A DNA stretch of 64,000 nt from Azolla caroliniana (taxonomy: Eukaryota; Polypodiophyta), in NCBI GenBank assembly GCA_043228905.1, contig JBHGNT010000010.1:9982001-10046000 (forward strand), written 5' to 3'. The notes under the pieces were generated by a model. It ran no database searches. It saw only the letters and a list, made by a program, of their open reading frames with translations, and had not been told where the DNA came from. Shown here in pieces: positions 13,701 to 25,511 of the stretch (its first letter is position 1; each line of letters begins with the position of its first letter). The position numbers were made by a program, and so were the translations under genes.

Positions 13701-16700
13701 CCGAGAGCTGACAGTCGAAGACATGGTATAGCCTACTGGTCGGGCCAAGAGCCGACAGTCAAAGACTATAGCTGACTGGTCGGGCTAAGAGCTGACAGTC
13801 GATGACAAATGGAGAGTCGACAGTATAAAAGGAGGTCCAAGTCAAAGACATGACCGACTAGTCGGGTCGATCGGATGGTCAAAGACTGATTAACTAATAC
13901 TGTTATTAGGATAATAATAATAGGAATGAACGTAGCAGAGGCTACATTTCTAAATAGCCTATTTAGTGTATAAGTATAAATACACCTAGGGCAATGCTTG
14001 TGAGAAAAGAGAGAATAGAACAGAACTGTGGAACGAAGCAGGCTAGAGATGTACTGGAGAGATAGAGAGCGGCGCCATAGCCGAATGAGGTTTTGACGCC
14101 AAGAGCCTTGTGTGGCTGATAAACTCTGTGTGAAGTGTTGTATTCTGACCTCATCTGGTATTCTCTTGTGTATAGTGGAATCCCTGCTCGCGTGGTTTTC
14201 CCCGTTTAGGGTTACCACGTAAAACGTTGTGCATTGTGTATTTTGTCTACTACGCTGTTTTTCTATTTCCGCTAGATTTTTATATTTCAACATATCTTTC
14301 GTGGATCAACGATTCGATTCTTAACAAACTGGTATCAGAGCTTGAGGTGCAAGCATGGAAGGAGGTGTGAGCGGCTTCCCGAGTATGATAGTTCTAAACT
14401 CTCAGAACTATGCAGACTGGAAAATAAAGATGGAAGACCTTCTCATAGTGAAAGACCTGTACGAGCCCATCGACAGAGCAGAAATACCCACGGGGGTATT
14501 AGAGTCTGAATGGAAACTCCTAAACAGAAATTCGACGGCCACCATCAGCTAATGCGTCGATGTGAGTGTCCTTCAGCATGTAGCGAACAACACAAATGCC
14601 TACGAGATGTGGCAGAAGCTGTCAGGCCTATACGAGAGGAAGAATGCCCTCACCAAAACATCCTTGATGAGAAAGATTGTAAGGCTGAAATACAGGGACG
14701 GAGAAAGCACGTAAGCACATTCATGGGGTATGTGAATCAACTTGCTGCAACCAAGTTTCCCCTTGAAGATGCAATGCAGGCTATCCTGCTGCTGTGCACA
14801 CTGCCGGATAGCTAAGAGAATCTAGTGGTGACTCTCAGCACCTCGTGTCAAGAAGAGAACTAGTCTCTACAAGCGGTGAAGACAAGCATCTTGAACGAGG
14901 AGACGAGAAGGAAGGACAAGGGTATCCAGTCCCAGTCCGAGTCAAATCTGACTCAACAAACCGGCAAAGGAGATCACCAAGGAGAAAGAAAGAAAGAAAG
15001 AAAGATATATTAACGTCTTTTAAGAGGCCAAAATGGCCTATAAGACCAAATAAGAGAGTACATCTTGAGTGTTGTCTCGTCTTTGAGAACAAATCAAAAT
15101 AAAATAAATATTACACAGTAAATATAAAAGTAAATAAGATGAAAAGAGAAGAAACGAGGGAATCTGGTTTTTGGCACATGTGAGATTCTCAAGTTAGGTA
15201 TATTGTAGCTTTTGTCTTCGAAAGATCTCTAGCATAGGTCAATCCAGAATAGAAATGTCCAAACTGGAGAGAAAAGTCTCACGCCAGGTCCAAGTCCAGA
15301 GGTAAGCTAACATGCTTTTATTGTGGAAAGCCTAGACACTTTAAGGACTGCCGGCACCTCAAGGACAAGAGTGTCGGAAATAATGTCGAACCCAGGAAGA
15401 TTCCTGATGAAAAGGGCTACAAGTGCGGAGGAGATCCCGTTCATTTGTGAGCAGGCAAGCACAAATCTTGCAAGTGAAGAGTGCACCTGGGTAATCGACT
15501 CAAGTGCATCTTTCCATATAACTCCGTCGAGAGAGTGCTTCTCGACTTACACAGTCGGAGATCATGGTGTAAAGATGAGAGACAATGGTGAGTGCAAGAT
15601 AGTCGGCATTGGAAGTGTATGCCTGACGACGTCGACTGGTTGTCGACTGATGCTGAGGGAAGTTCGACATGTCCCCGATATCAAATTAAATCTGATATCA
15701 ACTAGAAGGTTAGATGATGAAGGCTACAGTGGTAGCTTCCGAAACGGCAAGTGGAAGTTATGCCAAGGAAACCTCATATTGGCACAAGCACAAAAAGAGG
15801 GCACACTGTATATGATGCATGCCCGACTAGGCCACATGAGTGAGAAGGGAATGCATATCCTAGCTGACCAGGAACTTCCAAAAGTGAAAGGAGTTCAATT
15901 GGAGAAGTGTGTCAACTACTTAGTCGGAAAGCATAATAGAGCAGCATTCCACATGAGACCACCAAGAAGAAGAGAAGGTGCATTGGAACTAGTGTACACC
16001 GACGTGTGCTATGTAGACACTCCACATCATGGTGGACAGTACTTCGTAACGTTTATTGACGACTATAGTCAGAAGACATGGGCCTTCATACTGAAGTCGA
16101 AGGATGAAGTACTGTCGATGTTCAAGGAGTTCCAAGCAAGAACCAAACGAGAGTCAGGTCAGAAGTTGAAGGCTGTCCGAACCGACAATGGTGGCGAATA
16201 TAGAGGGCAGTTCGAAGAATATTGCAAGGCCCAAGGTATTCGAATAGAATACACTATACCGAAGACCCCAAAGTTGAACGGGCTTGCAGAGAGGATGAAT
16301 CGAATGATCATGGAGAGAGTAAGGAGCATGCTCTCTCATGCAAAACTGCCAAAATCGTATTGGGCTGATGCGATGTATACAACTATTTATCCGATCAACA
16401 GGTCTCCCTCAATATCATTGAAAGGTGATGTCCCACAGAGGGTGTGGACAGGAAAGGATGTCTCCTACCGACACCTGAGGGTGTTTGGATGTTTGGTGTA
16501 TATGCATGTGTCTAAGGATCAGAGGTTGAAGCTCGACAGTAAGCGAAAGCATGCATATTCATGGGATACTCGGAGGACGAGTTCAGCTACAGAATGTGGG
16601 ACCTAGTCGACAGGAAGGTAGTGAGGAGTTGGGACGTAGTTTTCCCGGAAGACAAGACGATTGAGGACCGGAAGCAATAGAAGTCGGAAACAACTTCCCC

Positions 16701-19700
16701 ATCACCTCCCACTACTACGGACTTAAGGCTAAGTGAACCGACACAGTCGGCTGTTCGGAGACAGCCAATCGGCACAACTGAATCCGAGTTGGTCGACTTG
16801 GAGCAGTCGAACAATACAGATGAGTCGGAATCGGTAGATCTATTGAAGTCGATCGAGGACTACGAGTCAGAATCAGCTAACCCTCAACGACCGATCGACA
16901 TGAATGAACCCGAGCCGACGAGTGGAAAGAGATACCCACTCAGAGAAAGAAGAGCACCGACGACATATGCCAGTCAATACATTCTCTTGACTAATGAAGG
17001 TGAACCTGAGTGCTATGAAGAGGCCATTGCCGATGAGCACAAGGAGAAATGGCAGAGTGCGATGCAAGACGAGATGGACTCCTTGCATGAAAACTATACT
17101 TACGATTTGGTGGAGCTACCAAAAGGTAAGAGAGCACTCAAAAATAAATGGGTCTGTAAGGTAAAGACTGGAGAAGTTGACAGAGCACCCAGACATAAAG
17201 CCCGTATAGTGGTGAAGGGTTTTCAACAGAAAACGGGTGTCGACTTCAATGAAATATTCGCACCAATCGTGAAGATGACATCAATTCGAACTGTTTTGAG
17301 CATAGTTGCCAGCATGGACTTGGAGATCGAACAGTTAGATGTCAAAACAACATTCTTGCATGGGGAGTTGGATGAAGAGATTTACATGCAGTTGCCCGAA
17401 GGCTTTGAGGAGAAAGGGAAACAAAACCTGGCATGTCGACTGAAGAAAAGTTTGTATGGTCTGAAACAAGCTCCACACCAATGGTACAAGAAGTTCGAGT
17501 CCTTCATGCTGGAACATAGGTTCCACAAAACACAAGCAGATCATTGCGCGTTCGTCAAAAGGTACGATGAAGGTGACTTCTTGATTCTCTTATTGTATGT
17601 TGATGACATGTTGATAGTTGGACAAGACACGAAGAAGATTGGAAGCTTAAAGAAAGAAAGAAAGAAAGATATATTAACGTCTTTTAAGATGCCAAAATGG
17701 CCTATAAGACCAAATAAGAGATTACATTTAAGTGTTGTCTCATCTTTGACAACAAATCAAAATAAAATAAATATTACACAGTAAATATAAAAGTAAATAA
17801 AATGAAAAGAAAAGAAACAAGGGAATCTGGTTTTTGGCACATGTGAGATTCTCAAGTTAGGTATATTGTAGCTTTTGTCTTCGAAAGATCTCTAGCATAG
17901 GTCGATCCAGAATAGAAATGTCTCCGAAGCGAGGGAAGCACCTACGATGGCGGGAGATAATGGCTTTTATCTGTCGATGACAAGGGTGTCAAGGTTGTGG
18001 TTCATGGGGCCGGGGCCTACATGCACGGCAAATTGCCATTGCCCGATCAATTGTAACCCCTTTGTTATGTCCTGGTCTGGATCTCATTTCTGTATCCCGG
18101 GGTTGATTTCTAGCATTAGGAGTGATGGGGCTAAAGAAAGTTGTGATTGTTCTTTGTGGATGAGCTTGAGTGGCTGTATTCTTCAACAACTTTTCCCGAT
18201 GTCTCTTGAGCTCTAGCAAGAAAAGTCCTAAGCATCGTTGGTCCTCATATTCCATTACCTTGCGTAGTGGGCCAAAGCCTTGTTTAAAGAGGCAATGGTA
18301 TCTCCCTCTGATTTCATAAAAGACACTACAATGACAAACATAGTGTTCTTCAGATTCCATTCCTTGATGACACAATTGGCAAATTCTCTCTTCTAGAGGT
18401 AGTCGTGTATATCTGCCTACCTCAATCTGTAGCTGATGTGATGAAGTTCGCAGCTGCCCTATCACACTACACCGTGCATAGGATAGATGTATGTCCATAT
18501 AAGGTGGTCCGATGACAAATCCATCCTCCGATGTATGTAAGAAGTGTGTTTTATAGTGGGCCATCTTTGTTCCAAGTGGTATTTTGGGGCTGATCCATGT
18601 TATCTTGTTTTCCAAGTTAATAATATCAATTCGGATCACTCTATTCTTTTCCACTTTGGTCATATTTAGATGGGGACAGTCCAAGTTATATTGGAACGGG
18701 GGTAGTGCATTTATACTCACGCCATGTGACTCGATCCATTGCGGCATTTCAGCATACCAACAATGAGTGTCTCCATTTTTAGCCAGTTGTCTTGATGACA
18801 TAAGTGCCAACCTTGGGTACCTTCATTTAGGGAGCTTCCAAAGACGTTGGATAAATGTCACTGATCAGAACAATGCCTCGGTTATTAAAGAATGTGTTAG
18901 GCAAGTCGTTTGCCATGAAACATCTTGGACCGGCGAAGCAGATCTTAGGGATGCACATAGTTCCGGACAAAACTAAGAAAGAGTTGTGGTTGTCACAAGA
19001 GAAATATGTGACGAAGATCCTAGAGAGATTCAACATGTCAGAAGCAAAGCCAGTTGGCTCTATGTTGCCGGCCATCGGCAATCTAATGTATGCTATGGTC
19101 TGCACGAGACTAGACATAGCTTTTCTTGTGGGGGCAGTAAGCCGATATATGAGTAATCTAGGACGAGAACATTGGGCAGCCGTCAAATGGATACTCGGGT
19201 ACTTGAAAGGCATCTCGGGGTTATGCCTAAGGTATGGTGTCGGAAAACCTATGCTCGAAGGTTTTACCGATTCGGACATGTCGGGGCATGCAGATTCAAG
19301 TCGATCCACATCAGGGTATGTGATAACGTATGCAGGGGGAGCAGTGTCGTGGCAGTCACAACTTTAGAAATTTGTGGCCTTGTCGACTACAGATGCAGAG
19401 TATATGGCAGCGGTAGAGGCCGGCAAAGAGCTGATTTGGATGAGAAACTTTCTCAGTGAATTGGGAATGAAGCAAAAGGAGTTTTTGCTTCATTGCGACA
19501 GCCAAAGTGCCATACATCTAGCCATACAAAGTATATTTCTATCCAATGTGGCCTACAACTTGTTTCTCACTACAATTGGGTGTATAATGAATGTCAAGTT
19601 CGGCTCGTTGACTGGTGACTTAATAGAAAAAGTCTTGTGTGGCACCCTTTAGTTTTACAATTTCAGGTCAACAAGGTATGGTTTAAAAGCTGAAGAAGAC

Positions 19701-22700
19701 TTATATGGCTTGAAACAAGCTCTCAAGTCGTGTCTTGAAACAACATCTTGATTGCAAGCAGTTGCAAAAAGCTTTTGGTTGGCAGGCAGTTCATGAAGCT
19801 AAGGTCCAGCCTGGAAAAGAGGCGTATTCCTCAATATGGAAACAAAAAATGGATATGAAGAAGGACATCAAACTAGCATACAGGTCAGCATTGGACATGA
19901 CCGGTGAGGTTTAGGAACAAGACATCATTAGCCATGTAGACACCCCTCAAGAGGTGGTTACTCGTGAAGATGCAACAGAATTTCACATATTCAGGAAGTT
20001 CGTGAAGCTAGAATCCAGCATGGAAAGACGGCATACTCAATATGGAAGCAGAAACCAAGATTACAAAGAATATCAAACAAGCATACAACTCAGGATTGGA
20101 CGTGATCAGTGAGTGAGGTTCATCATATCTTGTTGAAATGGGAACACGATGTCATTAATCATGTAGACACCCTTCAAGAGTTGTTGCTCCCACTCCACCT
20201 GAAATTATTGACTTAATATTGATTGAAGCCTTAGATCTCCACTCATCTCTTCCCACTCTCCATGTTGAAGCAATCAGGATAAACCATACCCCAATTCTTC
20301 CTCTTGTGGGCTTTCTTTTTCAGTGAAAGACCAAACAAATATATATATTCCAAAAAATAAAATGCAGTCATCATGGTCAAGAGTGGAATTTTCAGCTATG
20401 GCCATCCAGTTAGTTATCTGGAGACTATAGCATTGTGAAAATATTATCTGGCTGTATTTTGACAGTTAAACACAGCACAAAATATCATTACTATTTGCCT
20501 GTGTCACATGGAGTAAGCTAGATACATCTTATATTAAAACAAGATGCATTACGATAGCAAGTGGACCTATAAAATGTTCCTAATGTCTAATAGAATTATA
20601 TGAATAAAATCATGCCTATCTTGGGCTTTGGTCAGAATGCAGAGCATAATACATACATTGGCTGTATGCAACTACCATTGCCTTTATTGGGATGCAGCAT
20701 CTTGCACGAAGAAATTTTGGCCAATCTCCACATCTCCGATCTTCACCGTCACATCCGAACAAGCCGCAAATAGATCTTCACCGTCACATTCTCTAGTGAT
20801 AATCTATTCTCAGAATATTTTGACAAAACTATTTACTTTTGTTCTGTTTATAATATGGACAAAATTGATAACCAACATTTATAGTCACTCCGGGTATTTA
20901 ACATGCCATATCTTCCCATTATTACTAATAGTGAAGATGCCAACTCAAGCCTGTGAGATCTTTAAATCACGCCTTGCTTACTTTGAAAATAAATTGCAAG
21001 ATGGATTCATAACTTCCACTAAAGAATCCACATTGTCATGCTATAACGTGAGCATATAGTTTAGCATAGTACTTACCATCTTCATTCACAATTCCCATCA
21101 GAATGGCCCAGGACTGAGTCTTCAACAAAGCATCCAACACCATGGACACATCCCTTGCTCTGTCATTAAAGAACATGTGCAACTTTTAATGATTAACATA
21201 ATGTAACTCATGAAAAATTCATAACAATCTGCATTGAAGATGCATCACTATTAATCACCTCCTTAATGCCTCCCCCTTGGATTCAAATGCCCCCTTAGAT
21301 ATAAATGCATGATACAGAAGTTTCAGATACTTCGTAGCTGTTTTCTGAGCATCAGACTGATCATAAAGCCAAGAAGGGCAGTAACATCAATAATATGTAA
21401 TATCCGAGAAAAGAATATATATTTCAAATATATTTGCCATTATTCTTACCTGAACCTTACATAAGCCACCATTTTCATCAACCAACTCATCCAGTTCCAC
21501 TGATCAAATGAAAATGTCAATATTTCGTGATACATATATACAACAGTGCATAATATGGCTCTTCTGTACCGTGTTCCTCAGTGTCCTTCCCAATATCTGA
21601 CAACTCCATTGATGTGTCCACCTTAGCTTCCTCCACCTGCTTTTTGCTGCTATCCATACGTGATTCTTCTTCAGACTTTTCTTCAACCATGACAGGTTCT
21701 GGATCATCTTCACTATAATCACTATCCACAATGGTGGGCGGAGTCATTGAATCACCTCCAATGAATCCTCGACATTCACGGGAACCGCATAGACATTTTT
21801 TTGCTGCTGCACCATACACTCTTACAAAATTATAGTCGAATGTGATCTCTTCTCCCTGTAACATGCAGGGAAAATGTATGTAGTGTCAGATGCAAACGAG
21901 TAAAAGATGATGTGTTAAGCCAAATGATTAGTGAGGAGATAAATTGCATGAGAGATCTAACATACAAAATGAATGGAAAGAGGAAATGGAAGAGACAGTG
22001 CAAAGAGGGTGAAAAAAGAAAGAAAAAAAAAGTTATATGCCCTTTTGAAGAAAGAATTTCATGAAGCTTTAAATGAAATCGAGAACCTTGAGAAAGACAA
22101 TTGATTGTGAAAGTATGATCCTCGTCATGGGCTCAGCCCCAGATTCCTGTGGATGTTAAAAAATCTGTCCATCTCTTTGTTCCATTCATATTGGGACTTT
22201 CCCCAGTGGTAAGTCACAGTATCTATTTCAGGTACAGTTTTATAATTTGTTTTTATTTTGCCATTCTATAAGATTCAGATGAATGTAACTTTTGGTCTCA
22301 AAGCTCAATTGGGCCTTTAGAAGACACTCTTATAACATTTCATTTCGTTAATGCTTGCAACAGGGTTCAACTGGCAATAAGTTCCACTGATTTACCAAAT
22401 GACACTGCAGAATGTAGGGGTTGAATAATTGACCTTATGGTCTCTGCCAGACAACCTTAGCAATTGAGCTACATCCTCCCTTTCCCTCCATTTTATTTGT
22501 TTTTATTCAGGCCAAAAGATGTGTACTTATTTTCTTGAAGATTTTCCAGCTCACAATGTAACATGCAGCAGTAATAATTGCACTAAGTTACTAAATAGCA
22601 ATGTGAGATACACAGGTTGGATGCATCGCCTTATGGTCTCTTGCAAACAACCTTAGCAATTGAGTTACATCTCCCTCCCTCCCTCCCTTCTATCTGTTTT

Positions 22701-25474
22701 CCTTCAGGCCAAAAGATCGTGCTAATTTTCTTCAAGATTTTTCACCTCACAATGTGACATGCAGTAGTAATACAAAATTCTAAAATAGGTGTCTAGCTAT
22801 TTTATAAGGAGATAGGGCACACCATCTTAAGATCTCTGATGGCGAAAATTCCAATGCACACTTCACCATTTACAATCCACTGCCAAAACAGTATCCTAAC
22901 AGAGTCAGATCACAATGTAAACAAAAATGAATGTACATTGTAATTGCTGAAGTTTTTACAACCTTCTCTGTTCGACAGTTGGGCTCACAACTGTGGTTGA
23001 TGAATCGCCCCAAGTTCCCTTTACTACAAGCATCAATAACCTTCAAATGATGATTATCTAGAATCAGAACAGTGTGATGAAATGAAAGCACGTAGCATCA
23101 TCATTCAAGCCTCCAAAATGTACAGCATCGGCCATGATGTACAGCCACAATCCTGATGTGGAATTGAAAACAAGCAGAAATTACCTCGTTATTGTTCAAT
23201 GTCATGAAATAGTAATGCTTTTGCCCTCTCAAGGCATACTCTTTCTGCCGAATTTCATAAGCAATGATATCCAGCACCTACAAAAAGCATGCAACATTTA
23301 TTACAAGTACGAATGTTATACAAATAAAAAATTCCTAGTTTTCATATCTTCTTCTAATTCATTACCTCTCCTACATACTCAATAATGAAGGTCCCCATAT
23401 GGACATCCTCTTGTACATGTAAGCCAAAACCCTTCTTTCCGCAACGCACTAATCCAACTTTTGAATATAGCATTTTTTGAAACTGCAAGTCAAGATGCAG
23501 TTAACAAGCATGAATTTTTTAAAATTGTTGTTTTACATACCCCATATATACCTGTTGGTTGGAGCAGCAGTTCCCGCAAGGACAGGTCTGAGCTATGCAT
23601 TCAACATTCATGATGCGATTCAAACAATCATCTCCACAACCCATGTCACCATCACGAGGTGGCATGCAATTACAAACGGATTGCTACAATCAATTAAAAC
23701 AATGGCAGACTAGATCAAAAATGAGATGAAACATAGCATAAATGAAATCCCACACCACAGTTGAAAAGGAGTGACAGGTCAAAAGTGATGGAAAAAAGCG
23801 GTCAACCATAATCAAATTATCAATGCCTTAAATGAAGGCTGTAACTGAAATAATACAGTTTGGCCCAAAACATCTTGTCTAATTCACATATATTCCTGTT
23901 CTTTTTCTTGAAAACCTCCGTATATGAATGCTCCCAAGGAGAAAGCCCCAAAAATCTGCTCTGAAACCAACAACCTAGACATCAATCCATGATAACTACA
24001 GGTTACACAAGAAACCACTTACTCAAATGACTCAACACCAAGGAGGAAAAGGTATTCACTTGTGTTCTATTTGGGGAACTTTCCCCTTGAAACCACGTAA
24101 ACAACCTGTCTGAACACAGATGTCAATGCATATGATGCATCACCCACAAGGGACTTCAGCCCACAAACTAGAGATAATGAAGGACAAGCTTTTACCACTA
24201 GACCATGTGAAGGACATCGTGCTTTTCATTTTGCTTCTCAACCACACTCTAAGATTTGCATGTTTCAAACCTTCCCTTCCATAGACAAAGGGTTTCTTTT
24301 GCACCCATGGAGAACCTACATGCATCCAGATTCCATATGAAAGAGTACTCAAACTGAAAGTAGTCGTTCACCTTCCTCTCATTTGTTCGCTCACCTTTTT
24401 AGATTATTTAAATGGGACCTTTTACACATAGTTTTTTCCAAAGTTTCTCTTCACACTTTTACATAGACCACTCTATATCAAGCCAAAAAATATTGCAAAC
24501 ATCATAAAACTTTGTATTCAGGCAGAAATATGCATATTTAAAAAGTAAACATTCACAGAAAAAACTTTTACACTTCAGAATGCATCTTCAAATCCTGGAT
24601 GCATACAGATTCACAGTTCATAGCTGCCATTTTGAACTTCCGAATGCATCCTCAAATTGTGATGCATACAGATTCATAGTTTATAGCTGCCATTGTGAAG
24701 TTTTTACATTGCAGTAGAAGAGCCTTAAAGCAAATAATAAAGCCTCACGCTAAAATTAACATTAACAGCACATCTACAAGTAAAACAATGATTTGTGCAC
24801 CTTTTATAATTGTGTGTTTGAATAGTGTTAATTGTGTTCATGTTAATTTTACACGTTAATAGTGGTGATTGTTAAAAGAAAACAATAGACCAGTTTCTGC
24901 CATCAAAACATTAAGAATACATCTGTAAGTGTACCAGAGACTTGTCACATAACCTCATCACTTACCTCATCAATGGTTTCTGACTTCCTTCGACGATGAT
25001 GAAAAACATTATGCTTAATCAATGTCCATACAGTCCCTGGTTGCCCTGCATATCGTACACAGTATCATCACTTAGAACGTTTATGTATGTACATAGAAGC
25101 TAGCCCCATTATTTAGACACTTACTGTGATTATCTAAACCCTTTGAATTACTTGAGTCTACTGCACGATACTTTCCATCACCTTCCTCACATGTGGAGTG
25201 CTCAGAAAAGTCTAGGTCTAGTTCTGCATTAATCTCTGAGTTAGACTTCTCTTGAGGCACAGAGCAATCTGCAAAAATTTTATTTGGGTTCTCTTTACAT
25301 GACCTAGATTGAAGAACACAAACATAAAGAATTGTTAACACAGGAAAATGTTGGACATCCAAAAAAGACAACACGTTCAACCACATAAAACAAACACTAA
25401 CTAGTCCACATTGAAGTGCAGGTATCGGAAACATATAGAGAGAAAGAAAGAAAGAAAGACATATTAACGTCTTC

Positions 25475-25511
<37 letters not shown>

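Larger units (their letters stand above)
14355..19530 (+). pseudogene. Copia-1 gag-pol remnant
   Basis: Gag starts at the ATG at 14355 ('[20 protein letters not shown]') and meets a TAA at 14550. Around 15,320 a knuckle '[15 protein letters not shown]' remnant is visible in another frame. Long open stretches remain: 15323-16606 holds protease '[10 protein letters not shown]' (Ser where Gly is usual), '[15 protein letters not shown]', and integrase 'TDVCYVD', '[11 protein letters not shown]' and 'NGLAERMNR'. 16789-17784 holds RT '[12 protein letters not shown]' and '[10 protein letters not shown]'. After the LINE, 18855-19367 continues with '[19 protein letters not shown]'; RNase H '[17 protein letters not shown]' follows in another frame. 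Not functional. Confidence 0.88.
13657..19560 (+). mobile_element. Copia-1: broken Ty1/Copia retrotransposon in an SDG8-like intron
   Basis: Oriented antisense to the host gene. It has a 5' LTR, a Met-tRNA-type primer site and a gag-pol body in the standard Copia order (gag, protease, integrase, RT, RNase H). The body carries stops and frameshifts and is interrupted by two copies of a LINE. No 3' LTR or polypurine tract was found: similarity to Copia-2 fades within RNase H near 19,530. The element is therefore 3'-truncated and dead. Confidence 0.88.

Noticed and set aside
14835-15102. Paired 85-codon frames on both strands
   Set aside because: They cross the Copia-1/LINE junction and have no independent coding evidence.
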